Positions 34,509 to 44,137 are shown, counted from the first letter of the stretch. The stretch: DNA of 64,000 nucleotides from SB11 sp964584305 (GCA_964584305.1 CAZOZL010000010.1:32682-96681), one strand, 5' to 3'. Notes: a model not told the origin generated them from the letters alone. Numbers and translations: made by a program.

Positions 34509-35204
34509 ATGAACTTAGATTACAATTTACCCGAGTATAATAGTGCGCGTAACCAATTAGTATTTTCAGAATATGGGCGAAACGTACAACGATTAGTAGA
34601 ATATTTAGGCACAATAGAAGACCGTGAAGACCGCAACCGCAATGCCAATACAGTAATTGCCATAATGGGAAACCTTAACCCACACTTGCGTGATACGGCA
34701 GACTATAAACACAAACTATGGGATCATCTGTTTGCCATGTCCAACTTTACCTTAGATGTAGACTCTCCCTACCCTATCCCAACCCCTGAAACTATTAATA
34801 CAAAACCTGATATTGTACCGTATTTAGGTAATTTAAGTAGGTTTAGATTTTATGGGCGCAATGTACAATCTATGTTACAAAATGCTGCAACTATGGAAGA
34901 CGGTGAAGAAAAACAGTATTTTATAAATATGATAGCATCGTTTATGCGTAACAGTTGTAAAAACTGGAACGATGAAAATCTTTCGGCAGAAGCAATAGCA
35001 GAGCATATTAATGTATTATCAGAAGGGTTACTAAAGGTAAACCCCGAAGATTTAACCCTTAGCGAAGTGGCTCGCTACCAAAGCAATTACAGACCCAACA
35101 ATAATAATTACCGCAACAACCGTAGCAATAACAACAACCGCAACCGTAATAATAATAACAGCAATTACCATCGTAATAATAAACAACGCCGTAATAAATA
35201 CTAA
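34509..35204 (+). CDS. DUF4290 family protein with Asn/Arg-rich tail
   Basis: 231 residues. The N-terminal 185 residues (MNLDYNLPEYNSARNQLVFS ... YGRNVQRLVEYLGTIEDRE, GNLNPHLRDTADYKHKLWDH) match a Bacteroidota family of unknown function usually found beside murA. The last 40 or so residues are almost only Asn, Arg, Tyr and Ser (low-complexity, repetitive AAC/AAT codons), suggesting a disordered, possibly RNA-binding tail. It ends 10 bp before murA, so the two are co-transcribed. Role unknown. Confidence 0.82.
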   Translation: MNLDYNLPEYNSARNQLVFSEYGRNVQRLVEYLGTIEDREDRNRNANTVIAIMGNLNPHLRDTADYKHKLWDHLFAMSNFTLDVDSPYPIPTPETINTKPDIVPYLGNLSRFRFYGRNVQSMLQNAATMEDGEEKQYFINMIASFMRNSCKNWNDENLSAEAIAEHINVLSEGLLKVNPEDLTLSEVARYQSNYRPNNNNYRNNRSNNNNRNRNNNNSNYHRNNKQRRNKY

Positions 35205-35214
35205 ATAGTAGTCT

Positions 35215-36531
35215 ATGGCATTTTTCAAAATAAATGGAGGGAAAAAGCTACAAGGAGAACTAACCCCACAAGGAGCTAAAAACGAAGCACTGCAAATTCT
35301 TTCAGCAGTTTTGCTTACCCCCGAAAAAATTACCATACACAATATTCCCGCTATACGCGATGTACTAAAGTTAATAGAACTTTTAGGCGATATGGGCGTG
35401 AGGGTAGAAAAGCATAATACCAATAGCTATACTTTTGAAGCTAAAGATATAAACCTTAACTATTTGCGTAGCAATGAGTTTCGCAAAAAAGGCGCAGGCT
35501 TGCGTGGTTCTATAATGGTAGTAGGTCCATTATTAGCCCGTTATGGCAAAGGCTATATGCCCAAACCAGGGGGCGATAAAATTGGTCGTCGCCGTTTAGA
35601 TACTCACTTTTTAGGATTTGAGAAATTAGGCGCAGCTACCACTATTGAAAAAGATGCCGCTGGAAACTCTTTTTTTCACTTAGAAGCAAAAGAACTTAAA
35701 GGCGCATACATATTGTTAGACGAACCTTCTGTAACGGGTACTGCCAATATTATTATGGCTGCCGCTATGGCAAAAGGCACTACCACTATATACAATGCCG
35801 CTTGCGAGCCTTATATACAGCAACTTAGCCGTATGCTTAACAGCATGGGGGCAAAAATTAGCGGGTATGGCTCAAACCTTATTACTATTAAAGGCGTAGA
35901 GTATTTAGGCGGGTGTGAACACACCATGCTACCCGATATGATAGAGGTGGGTAGCTTTATTGGTTTAGCCGCTATAACACAATCAGAAATTACTATTAAA
36001 AATGCAGGCATTAAACATTTGGGCGTTATACCCAATGTATTTAAACGCTTGGGCATAAAAATGGAGTTTAGGGGCGATGATATTTATATCCCAGCACAAG
36101 AGAGTTATACTATTGATACCTATATGGATGGCTCTATACTTACCATTGCCGATGGACCTTGGCCATTGTTTACCCCCGACCTCATTAGCATAATGTTGGT
36201 AGTAGCTTCACAAGCAGAAGGAAATGTGCTTATCCACCAAAAAATGTTTGAAAGCCGCCTGTTTTTTGTTGATAATTTGATTGACATGGGCGCGCAAATT
36301 ATACTTTGCGACCCACATCGCGCCAATGTTATGGGGCTTAATCGTCGGTCATCACTAAAAGGTATTACCATGTCGTCGCCTGATATTAGAGCAGGGGTTT
36401 CATTACTCATTGCAGCACTTAGTGCAAAGGGTACGAGCACTATACACAATATTGAGCAAATAGACAGAGGATACGAAAAAATTGACGAACGTTTAAAAGC
36501 CTTAGGTGCTGATATTACAAGGCATACATAG
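35215..36531 (+). CDS. murA: UDP-N-acetylglucosamine 1-carboxyvinyltransferase with Asp at the catalytic Cys site
   Basis: 438 residues of the EPSP-synthase-like fold. KINGGKKLQGELTPQGAKNE is the N-terminal UDP-GlcNAc motif, RGSIMVVGPLLARYGKGYMP follows, and the active-site loop reads KPGGDKIGRRRLDTH. In most MurA this is PGGCAIGxRP; here the Cys is Asp121 (codon 35575-35577). It starts peptidoglycan synthesis by transferring enolpyruvate from PEP. Cys-to-Asp MurA is known to be active and insensitive to fosfomycin. Operon with the DUF4290 gene. Confidence 0.93.
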   Translation: MAFFKINGGKKLQGELTPQGAKNEALQILSAVLLTPEKITIHNIPAIRDVLKLIELLGDMGVRVEKHNTNSYTFEAKDINLNYLRSNEFRKKGAGLRGSIMVVGPLLARYGKGYMPKPGGDKIGRRRLDTHFLGFEKLGAATTIEKDAAGNSFFHLEAKELKGAYILLDEPSVTGTANIIMAAAMAKGTTTIYNAACEPYIQQLSRMLNSMGAKISGYGSNLITIKGVEYLGGCEHTMLPDMIEVGSFIGLAAITQSEITIKNAGIKHLGVIPNVFKRLGIKMEFRGDDIYIPAQESYTIDTYMDGSILTIADGPWPLFTPDLISIMLVVASQAEGNVLIHQKMFESRLFFVDNLIDMGAQIILCDPHRANVMGLNRRSSLKGITMSSPDIRAGVSLLIAALSAKGTSTIHNIEQIDRGYEKIDERLKALGADITRHT

Positions 36532-36598
36532 ATTTTTTTTGTATAAAACACCAAAACGGAATTATTTTTGAGTTACCTAAACTATAATTGATAAAAAC

Positions 36599-37147
36599 AT
36601 GAAAAAATATATTTTATATGCTTTACCGTTACTACTTGTAGTTGCTGTGGGTGTTGGCTTTAATGTTGATACTAAAAATAATACTCTTAAAGCAAACGCA
36701 GCACCTCCACCAAGGGTAGGCGATATGGCTCCTGAAATTATTCAACCTTCGCCAAGTGGAGATTCTATTGCTTTATCATCACTAAAAGGAAAAATAGTAT
36801 TGATAGACTTTTGGGCATCGTGGTGCAGACCCTGCCGTACGGAAAACAAAAGCCTTGTAAAAACATATAAACGTTTTAAAAATGCAGGGTTCAAAAATGC
36901 GAGTGAGTTTACTATATATAGCGTCTCGTTAGACCAATCTAAAAGAAGTTGGAAAAGTGCTATTAAAAAAGACCGTTTAAAGTGGGAATACCACGTATCC
37001 GACTTGAATAAATGGAGGTCAGCACCTGCGGCATTGTATGGCGTTCGCTCAATACCCTCAAACTTTTTGTTGGATGAAACAGGTAAAATTATAGCCAAAA
37101 ACTTGAGAGGCAAAAAGTTAGATAAAGTTTTAGCAAGGCTACAATAA
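36599..37147 (+). CDS. TlpA/ResA-like periplasmic thioredoxin
   Basis: 182 residues. A hydrophobic N-terminal signal or anchor (about 4-22), then a thioredoxin fold with ASWCRPCR (Cys76, Cys79), GDMAPEIIQPSPSGDSIALS at the front and VRSIPSNFLLDETGKII with the cis-Pro. It likely reduces or isomerises disulfides, for example during cytochrome maturation, consistent with the cytochrome genes of this organism, but there is no direct link. A TATTTTTG box at 36563-36570 may be its promoter. Confidence 0.88.
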   Translation: MKKYILYALPLLLVVAVGVGFNVDTKNNTLKANAAPPPRVGDMAPEIIQPSPSGDSIALSSLKGKIVLIDFWASWCRPCRTENKSLVKTYKRFKNAGFKNASEFTIYSVSLDQSKRSWKSAIKKDRLKWEYHVSDLNKWRSAPAALYGVRSIPSNFLLDETGKIIAKNLRGKKLDKVLARLQ

Positions 37148-37168
37148 ACCACTTGCCTAAAAGACATT

Positions 37169-37196
37169 AAAAAAACGGCTATTTGCCGTTTTTTTT
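37169..37196 (+). terminator. Terminator after the TlpA-like gene
   Basis: AAAACGGC (37172-37179) pairs with GCCGTTTT, 5-nt loop, ending in eight T's. Confidence 0.88.
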
Positions 37197-37327
37197 GTGA
37201 TTAAAGTATCACTCACTGTCATTTTGGCAAATAAATGCTTTGGCAGTAATATTGCCCTTTGGGCAGTACTTTACCCTTGAAAAAAATTTTTAATATACTC
37301 ACAGAAAAAATATTCGGTAAAAAACGT

Positions 37328-37900
37328 ATGGCAACTAACGAGACAGAGAAAAAAGACGAAACACTAAACAAAGAAGATACCGCCACCGAAACTACCAACA
37401 CAGCCGAAGCAGATGCTACGGCTGAAAAAGAGGTGGAAAAAGAAGAAGAACTAACCCCCGAAGAAAAATTAAAAGCAGAATTGGCAGAATTGAACGACAA
37501 GTACCTTCGCTTATATAGTGAGTTTGATAATATGCGCCGCCGCAGTGCCAAAGAGCGTATAGAACTTACACAAACCGCAGGAAAAGATGTACTATTAGCA
37601 CTATTACCTGTGATAGATGATTTTGAGCGTGCCTTAAAATCTTTAGAGGGGGATGAAAACAAAACATCGAGAGAGGGAATAGAGTTAATACACAGTAAGT
37701 TTTTAAACATACTTACACAAAAAGGACTTACCCCCATGGATGCTATGGGTAAAAACTTTGACCCCGATATACACGAAGCCATAACTAAAACACCCGCACC
37801 GTCAAAAAACCAAAAAGGGAAAGTGGTAGATGTGATAGAAAAAGGATATACCTTGCATAGCAAGGTGATACGTTTTGCAAAAGTTGTTGTAGGAGAATAA
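37328..37900 (+). CDS. grpE: Nucleotide exchange factor GrpE
   Basis: 190 residues from the ATG at 37328; upstream in-frame TTGs (37259, 37277) would add an odd Lys/Ile-rich start. An acidic, Glu/Thr-rich disordered N-terminus (to about 50) leads to a coiled coil (EEKLKAELAELNDKYLRLYS, EFDNMRRRSAKERIEL) and a beta-rich head domain (FDPDIHEAITKTPAP, VIEKGYTLHSKVIRFAKVVV). GrpE releases ADP from DnaK. The stop is followed directly by the dnaJ ATG. Confidence 0.93.
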   Translation: MATNETEKKDETLNKEDTATETTNTAEADATAEKEVEKEEELTPEEKLKAELAELNDKYLRLYSEFDNMRRRSAKERIELTQTAGKDVLLALLPVIDDFERALKSLEGDENKTSREGIELIHSKFLNILTQKGLTPMDAMGKNFDPDIHEAITKTPAPSKNQKGKVVDVIEKGYTLHSKVIRFAKVVVGE

Positions 37901-39070
37901 ATGGCAAAAAAAGATTATTACGAAATATTAGGCGTGAGCAAAAATGCCGCTACGGACGAAATTAAAAAAGCGTACCGAAAATTGGCTATTAAATTCCACC
38001 CTGATAAAAACCCCGATAACCCTGAAGCAGAAAACAAATTTAAAGAAGCTGCGGAAGCATATGAGATACTAAGCAGTGCTGAAAAACGCCAGCAGTATGA
38101 CCAATTTGGGCATTCTGGAGTGGGCAACCGTGGCTACGGTGGTGGTGGCGGAGGCATGAATATGGACGACATATTTAGCCAGTTTGGAGATGTTTTTAGT
38201 GATGGAAGCCCGTTTGAAAGTTTTTTTGGTGGAGGTGGTGGCGGAAGAGGACGCAGCAGAGGCGTTGCAGGATCAAACATTCGTATAAGAGTTAAACTAA
38301 CTTTAAAAGAAATTGCCAACGGTGCTGAGAAAAAAGTAAAATACAAGCGTATGGCTGTGGCAAAGGGAGTGAGTTTTAAAACCTGTCCCACCTGCAATGG
38401 AGCAGGCGCAGTGCGCCGTGTTACCAATACCATTTTGGGGCAAATGCAAACCACCAGCACCTGTAATACCTGTAATGGTAGTGGCAAAATAGTTTCTAAA
38501 CGCCCCGCTGGTGTGGGCGCAGATGGTTTAATGGGAGAAGAAGAACTGGTAGAACTAAAAATACCCGCAGGTGTTGAAGAGGGTATGCAACTCTCTGTGA
38601 GTGGAAAAGGAAACTCTGCCCCTGGTGGTACTGGACCTAATGGCGACCTATTAATACAGATTGAGGAAATAGAAAACGAATATTTGAAACGCGATGGACA
38701 AAATGTGCTTTATGTTGAAGATATAAGTTTTATGGATGCCGCTTTAGGAACAGCAATAGAAATACCTACCATTGAAGGTAAAGTAAAAATAAAAGTAGAA
38801 GCAGGCACACAATCAGGAAAAATACTACGCTTAAAAGGCAAGGGATTGCCCAGTATAAATGGCTATGGACGAGGCGACCAGTTAGTGAAAATTAACGTAT
38901 TCACTCCTACAAAATTGAGTAGCGATGAAAAAGCTGCACTTGAACAATTGCGAAATGCCGAAAATTTTAAACCTAAAGCAGGGCAAACTGATAAAAGTTT
39001 TTTTGGTAAAATGAAAGAGTTTTTTGGCTGTATTACCCTATCAATGAGCGGATTAGTAGGTACGTTTTAA
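37901..39070 (+). CDS. dnaJ: Chaperone DnaJ with only two of four CXXCXGXG motifs
   Basis: 389 residues. J domain with HPD at 33-35, a Gly-rich linker (77-117), then the cysteine region: CPTCNGAG (162) and CNTCNGSG (188). Canonical DnaJ has four such repeats that bind two zinc ions; only two are present here, enough for one. The C-terminal substrate domains (IPAGVEEGMQLSVSGKGNS, GTAIEIPTIEGKVKIKV) are normal. No gap separates it from grpE: the dnaJ ATG follows the grpE TAA directly. DnaK is not in this window. Confidence 0.92.
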   Translation: MAKKDYYEILGVSKNAATDEIKKAYRKLAIKFHPDKNPDNPEAENKFKEAAEAYEILSSAEKRQQYDQFGHSGVGNRGYGGGGGGMNMDDIFSQFGDVFSDGSPFESFFGGGGGGRGRSRGVAGSNIRIRVKLTLKEIANGAEKKVKYKRMAVAKGVSFKTCPTCNGAGAVRRVTNTILGQMQTTSTCNTCNGSGKIVSKRPAGVGADGLMGEEELVELKIPAGVEEGMQLSVSGKGNSAPGGTGPNGDLLIQIEEIENEYLKRDGQNVLYVEDISFMDAALGTAIEIPTIEGKVKIKVEAGTQSGKILRLKGKGLPSINGYGRGDQLVKINVFTPTKLSSDEKAALEQLRNAENFKPKAGQTDKSFFGKMKEFFGCITLSMSGLVGTF

Positions 39071-39134
39071 TCTTCGTATTTCTGCTTCGCCGATGATGAC
39101 CTGAAAATTTTATTATGAGTGGGATACTCACAAG

Positions 39135-39656
39135 CTAAGTGTTTGATAGCCTTTTATAGTTTTGAGTAATAAATATAGCAAGGATAATTATAAAAAGTAC
39201 TAATTGACTAAGATTTATCTCAATACTATATAACCAGTGTAACATTTTAAAAAGTACTGATGCTAAGAAAACTGGCACCCAAAGTAGTTTTAATATATCA
39301 AGCAGTTGTTTCTGTGGTTTATTGAAAAACCATACTGCATACAGTAATGTAACCCCAACAGGAATAGCTATTAATAATATATTCGCACCCTGCAAGTTCA
39401 ATATTTTAAAAAGTATGGCTACTATAAATAGTGCAAATAAAACACTTAGAAAACGCACATATTTAGAGTAGACAAACGTTCCATTTTTAAGCAACAAAGC
39501 CACTCCTGCATACAGAAGTGCTGCACCTACAAGAGCACCGTGCTTGGTATCAACAGGTATAAAGTATCCTAAAACATATAGTACAGAAATTACACCCAGC
39601 ACACGAAGCAGTGTTTGATTTTTAAACCTTAGAAAGAAATTATAGAATGGGTGCAT
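39135..39656 (-). CDS. Small integral membrane protein, GldL-like motif possible
   Basis: 173 residues with five or six hydrophobic segments and almost no loops. Two FK(I/M)L(H/N) segments (ILFKILNLQGANILLIAIPV and VLFKMLHWLYSI) recall the GldL N-terminal motif, but the gliding operon is absent here. It lies 9 bp downstream of the TolC-like gene on the same strand, so it may belong to the efflux operon. Function not known. Confidence 0.65.
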   Translation of the reverse strand: MHPFYNFFLRFKNQTLLRVLGVISVLYVLGYFIPVDTKHGALVGAALLYAGVALLLKNGTFVYSKYVRFLSVLFALFIVAILFKILNLQGANILLIAIPVGVTLLYAVWFFNKPQKQLLDILKLLWVPVFLASVLFKMLHWLYSIEINLSQLVLFIIILAIFITQNYKRLSNT

Positions 39657-39665
39657 TGCCCAAAA

Positions 39666-41147
39666 TTACTTAAAAACAATCTTATTCCCTACTTCAAAAT
39701 CAAACAAGGTAAGGCGGCGCAATTGATAATATGCCACCCAAAAATTTTGCAGGTTGCGTATATAATTAATCAAGGCTTGGTCTTTCTCGTTTTGGGCTAT
39801 GGTAAGGTTAGTAAGGTCTATTTTGCCTAATACAAAGCGTTTGGTACTGATATTATACCGTAAACGTGCTATGGTATCTGCCTTTGCCGATATAGCTAAT
39901 ATTTGCTTTAGCTGATTAAATTGCAATACATTATCCATAATTTCTAATTCCAAATTATTACGGTTATTCTCTATTTGCGCAAGGCGGCTTTCCTTATCGT
40001 TTTTAGCTACCATATAGGCGGCTTTATTTCTACCAAAATTTAAAATAGGCATTGTAAAGCCTATGGTAAGCTGTTGCGAGTTCAGCAAGTTATCATATGC
40101 TCCATTTAGCTGAGGTGCTTGGTTGTTCAATCCAAAACTTGCAGTTAAATCTCCATTAAAACGGCGGTCTGCTTTCGCCCTACGAATATTAAGATTAGCA
40201 TCGGTTTCTTGTATTTTAAAGCCTACATAGTTGCTCCTATTCCCTCTCGCCTCAATTAGTGCTTTGTCTAAATTTACAGTATATAAGGGCAATTTTTCTT
40301 CGTAACTCACCTCCAGCTTTTGCTTGCCTTTAATACCCAAAAGGTTCTTTAGTCTTTTTTCTGCTGTGCGAAGACGAACTTTTGTTTGGTCAACAGAGTT
40401 GCGGGCATTCATCAAGTTCAACTCGGCTTGTAGCTTATCGTTTTCAGCAATTTTGCCTACACTATACCTTCCTTTGGCAACCGTGTACAAAGTATCGTTT
40501 ACCGCCGCATTATATCTGACATTTTCTAATTGCCTTTGCAGGATATAATAATCAAAAAAAGCAGTGGTAATGGCTATTGATAAATCTTCTAAAGTCTCGG
40601 TAGCTTGCCGTTGTGCAAACTCGTATTGCAGCTTGGCTTGTTTCCAATTCCAGCGCAATGTGTTTACTCTAAATAGGGGTTGTGTTATTCCTATTTCTAA
40701 TGGCGATGCACGCCAAATGGCAGAAGGGCCTGCCCCCAATTGGTCTATCCGCGCCAAGCCTGACGACATAAATACACTACCACCAGTGGGGGTGATATTT
40801 TGAGAGAGAAACAAAGCTCCCGTTGAACTGGCTATATTCTGCTCTTGAAATAGTAGTTCACCACCAGGTTGCGTAATAGCCGTTACTTGGCGCGAAAGCC
40901 CTGGTAAGTTTCCACGCAAAGATAGGCTGGGCAATAGTGATGAGCGTGCAGAAATATAATTCCACTTGGCACTACTATATGCCGCTTTTATGCTTCGTGC
41001 TGATGGGCTATTCTCATGCCCATAGGTTATGGCTTGCTTTAGGGTTAGTTTTATTTGTGCTGATGCGCCCAATACACACAGTACCAATACCACTATACCT
41101 AAGTATTTTATACTGATAAGTTTGCTATACGTTCTTATTCTATTCAT
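39666..41147 (-). CDS. TolC-family outer-membrane efflux channel
   Basis: 493 residues with signal peptide, then two OEP halves, mostly helical: IKLTLKQAITYGHENSPSAR at the start and a second copy (NAAVNDTLYTVAKGRYSVGK, then AQNEKDQALINYIRNLQNFW). These form the trimeric outer-membrane and periplasmic duct. It overlaps the permease gene upstream by 8 bp, hence the MacA-like adaptor, permease and TolC-like channel make one operon. Substrate unknown. Confidence 0.88.
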   Translation of the reverse strand: MNRIRTYSKLISIKYLGIVVLVLCVLGASAQIKLTLKQAITYGHENSPSARSIKAAYSSAKWNYISARSSLLPSLSLRGNLPGLSRQVTAITQPGGELLFQEQNIASSTGALFLSQNITPTGGSVFMSSGLARIDQLGAGPSAIWRASPLEIGITQPLFRVNTLRWNWKQAKLQYEFAQRQATETLEDLSIAITTAFFDYYILQRQLENVRYNAAVNDTLYTVAKGRYSVGKIAENDKLQAELNLMNARNSVDQTKVRLRTAEKRLKNLLGIKGKQKLEVSYEEKLPLYTVNLDKALIEARGNRSNYVGFKIQETDANLNIRRAKADRRFNGDLTASFGLNNQAPQLNGAYDNLLNSQQLTIGFTMPILNFGRNKAAYMVAKNDKESRLAQIENNRNNLELEIMDNVLQFNQLKQILAISAKADTIARLRYNISTKRFVLGKIDLTNLTIAQNEKDQALINYIRNLQNFWVAYYQLRRLTLFDFEVGNKIVFK

Positions 41148-42507
41148 GCCTTAATGATTCTACGGGATCTTGTTTTGAAGCACGAAGTGCAGGTGCAATA
41201 CCCGATACTAAACCCACTATAATAGATATTGTGAAAGATATTATTACTGATATAGGGGTGATAATAGTGTTTATCCCCAAAAAAATCTCGATAAAATAAC
41301 ATAAGCTTATGCCAAACAATACACCAATAACACCGCCTGAAAAACTAATGGTAACAGCTTCGCTTATAAATTGTAGCGATATATCTTTTTGGGTTGCCCC
41401 TAATGATTGCCTCAAGCCAATTTCTTTTATACGCTCCATTACACTTGCCAGCATTATATTCATTATACCTATACCGCCTACTATTAGTGATATTGATGCT
41501 ATAAATGCTAACAGGATATTAAACTGATGTTTGTTTTTTTGCTGTTGTTTTAAAAGTAGTTCTGGTATTTGTATTTCAAAATCCTCAACATTGTTGTGGC
41601 GGCGCACCAGCATTTTTTTAATTACCTCTGCTACCTCACCCATCATTTCACTGTTTTTTACTTTTACCACCAGTTTATCTATTTGGTGATAGTTTTGTGG
41701 TTTATCTTTCTCTTTATTGTTCCCACGCCCTCTTTTACGCATATCACTTGGGGTAATGCGTGAGCGGTCTTTAAACCTTGCCAGCATTGTGTTTACAGGT
41801 ATATAAACCTCTTGGTTGGCATTACGTACAGAGTAAGAGGCAATGGTTTGGTCTGAAACATTTTTTGCACTTAGCACGCCTACAACGGTGAGCCATATAT
41901 CACTACATTTTATTTTTTGCCCTATGGGTTCTACATCTGTAAATAGTTTTGCCTTTAGCGATTTACCTATTATACAAACGGGCTCTGCCATATTAAAATG
42001 TATATTGGTAAATATTTTCCCCTCGCCAATGGAAAGTACAGCCACATCAAAAAAGTTGTTGTTTACTCCTATTACCCTTCCTGATAGCCGCTTTCCCTTA
42101 TATATTATGGATGTTTCCATCTCAATTTCGGGGCTAGCATAGTCCACATACTCTTTTAGGGTAGTGCTAATATTCTCTCCATCGCCCAAAGTAAGCCCGG
42201 AGGTATAGCGTTTCACTTTCTCGGCTTCTTTCTCTTCAGTAACTTCCGAACCTTCTTTGTCTTGGTCGTCTTTCCAAAGGGCAGTAATGGTAATATTGTT
42301 AGACCCTACTTGTTTTAGCTGTTCGGCAATTTCGTTTTCAGTACCTCTACCTATGGCAAGCATGGCAATAACTGCCGCCACACCAAATATTATACCTAGC
42401 GAGGTAAGCAACGCCCTAACCCTATTGTGCATAATAGCATCAAGCCCAATAAAAAAATTAAAAGTTAGGCGGTTAAAATCCATAGATAGTAAGCTCTTAA
42501 TCTTCAC
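41140..42507 (-). CDS. MacB-type ABC transporter permease (FtsX domain), no ATPase domain
   Basis: 455 residues. One N-terminal membrane segment (RALLTSLGIIFGVAAVIAML) is followed by a large MacB_PCD periplasmic domain and three C-terminal membrane segments of the FtsX type (ISLIVGGIGIMNIMLASVME, RIKEIGLRQSLGATQ, then GLVSGIAPALRASKQDPVESL). No Walker A/B region is present in the chain or in the operon; MacB in E. coli has the ATPase fused. The ATPase must come from elsewhere. Overlaps the adaptor gene by 11 bp and the TolC-like gene by 8 bp. Confidence 0.87.
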   Translation of the reverse strand: MKIKSLLSMDFNRLTFNFFIGLDAIMHNRVRALLTSLGIIFGVAAVIAMLAIGRGTENEIAEQLKQVGSNNITITALWKDDQDKEGSEVTEEKEAEKVKRYTSGLTLGDGENISTTLKEYVDYASPEIEMETSIIYKGKRLSGRVIGVNNNFFDVAVLSIGEGKIFTNIHFNMAEPVCIIGKSLKAKLFTDVEPIGQKIKCSDIWLTVVGVLSAKNVSDQTIASYSVRNANQEVYIPVNTMLARFKDRSRITPSDMRKRGRGNNKEKDKPQNYHQIDKLVVKVKNSEMMGEVAEVIKKMLVRRHNNVEDFEIQIPELLLKQQQKNKHQFNILLAFIASISLIVGGIGIMNIMLASVMERIKEIGLRQSLGATQKDISLQFISEAVTISFSGGVIGVLFGISLCYFIEIFLGINTIITPISVIISFTISIIVGLVSGIAPALRASKQDPVESLRHE

Positions 42508-43846
42508 TAATTATCGTTACGCCACTGTTGTTACCGTTTGCGGGTACTTTTTTTTCTTTTTTAGTGCTTGTAGTATCAATAGGGGGTTTTAGCAAGCTAT
42601 CGGGCAGTAGAATCCACTTCATTGTGGCAGTATCTTTCATGTCTTTTAATATCACTACATCATCTTTTTCAAGCCCATATTTCACGTGTGCATCTTCATT
42701 GTTTACTGCTGATACATATACTTGCTGGCGTACTATACTGCCGCCTTCTTTTTTATACACATACGATTTTGTACCCACCACGTTTATAGCTTCAACGGGT
42801 ATAGTAAGTGCATCATCCTGCCCGCCATATAAAATATTGCAGCTTGTGGTCATAGATGGGCGTAGTGTACTATCTTTTGATAATACGGTAATAATTACCT
42901 CAAATACTTTGCTGTTTTGGTTGGGGCGTTGCTCGCCAATGCTTGCTACCGTTTTTACTTTACCTTCTAATTTTTTATTAGGGTCTGCATCTAATCCTAT
43001 ACCTACTTTTTGCCCTACTTTTACTTTTTGTATATCTACCTCGTTTACATAAGATATTACTTCCATATCACGTAAATCGGGTAAATTAGCTACATCAGGA
43101 TTCCAAATATTTATGGTACTGCCCACTACTTTTTTACGCCCATTCCATTCTTTAGCATAAATAATCATCCCCTCTTTTGGGGCTGTAATAGTAAGCTGCG
43201 ATAATAAGTCCTCGTAGGTTTTCAACCTGTTTTTAGCTTTGGTAAGGTCAGAAGCTACAATACTCATTTTTGCTTTTGCCTGTGCTACCTTGTTTATAAG
43301 TGTTTCCTGTTTTTGCTTTAATGTACGTTCCGATTTTTCGTAAGTGTTTTGCACTTGTTGCCTAATTGATGGGGCTTCAAAAGCCGATTGTTTTAACTCC
43401 AATCTCTTTTGTTTCAATTCAAACTTAAAATTCTCAACCTCATCTCTTGCTTCACGAAGCTGTATAGTGGTATCCAATTGGGTTTGGTCATACTCCGATT
43501 GTTTTTTCTGAACGTTTAACAACTCCTCGTTCAGTTTGTTCATTACCTCTGTTTTATCAAGTGTGGCAACGTATTCCCCTTCTTTTACAAGAGACCCTTC
43601 GGGTACTAAATCATTTATTTTTATTTGATATATCCGTGCCGAACGTAAGCCCATGGGGGCTGTAATATCAGTTTGTGTTTTGGCTCGAAGCTCCCCCGTT
43701 ACTGTTATTATAACATCAAATCGCCCTTTTTTAACTTTGGCGGTTATATCCGCACCTACTAATTCATCAGACTTAAAAAAGAATTTCCAAGAGAGCAGGG
43801 CAACAATTAGCACAATAACTGAAATAAGTATCGTTTTTTTACTCAT
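42497..43846 (-). CDS. MacA/HlyD-type periplasmic adaptor protein
   Basis: 449 residues. N-terminal membrane anchor (about 5-25), barrel-sandwich (lipoyl-like) segments around VKKGRFDVIITVTGEL and ITAPKEGMIIYAKEW, a long coiled coil between them (about 115-225, heptad-rich with Lys/Glu/Gln), then beta-barrel parts (PNKKLEGKVKTVASIGEQRP). It bridges the inner-membrane permease and the TolC channel. First gene of the operon; the C-terminal tail has Lys-rich low-complexity residues (STKKEKKVP). Confidence 0.88.
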   Translation of the reverse strand: MSKKTILISVIVLIVALLSWKFFFKSDELVGADITAKVKKGRFDVIITVTGELRAKTQTDITAPMGLRSARIYQIKINDLVPEGSLVKEGEYVATLDKTEVMNKLNEELLNVQKKQSEYDQTQLDTTIQLREARDEVENFKFELKQKRLELKQSAFEAPSIRQQVQNTYEKSERTLKQKQETLINKVAQAKAKMSIVASDLTKAKNRLKTYEDLLSQLTITAPKEGMIIYAKEWNGRKKVVGSTINIWNPDVANLPDLRDMEVISYVNEVDIQKVKVGQKVGIGLDADPNKKLEGKVKTVASIGEQRPNQNSKVFEVIITVLSKDSTLRPSMTTSCNILYGGQDDALTIPVEAINVVGTKSYVYKKEGGSIVRQQVYVSAVNNEDAHVKYGLEKDDVVILKDMKDTATMKWILLPDSLLKPPIDTTSTKKEKKVPANGNNSGVTIISED

Positions 43847-44137
43847 AGGGCTTTTTTTAAGGACAATTATTTTGAGAACAACGAATATATGTATCCGTTA
43901 CGTGCCTACTACTTAAAATTAGACGAGTGCGCTTATAGTACGATAAGTACACTCTATTATTTCACAGGCAATACAATGTCAAGCAAATTTCTTTCCAAAA
44001 AAAGAAACACTCTGTTTTTTATGATAGCAAAGCACTGTTTTTATACTTAAAAGTTAAAGTAAAACCCGTAGTCCGTTATTTGGTAATTTGTATTTTAATA
44101 GTCAATGTCTGTTGAAGACAAGTTTGTTGCCTGTACA

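Noticed and set aside
39135..39656. A gliding-motility gldL gene
   Set aside because: The motif likeness is weak and no gldK, gldM or gldN genes are near.
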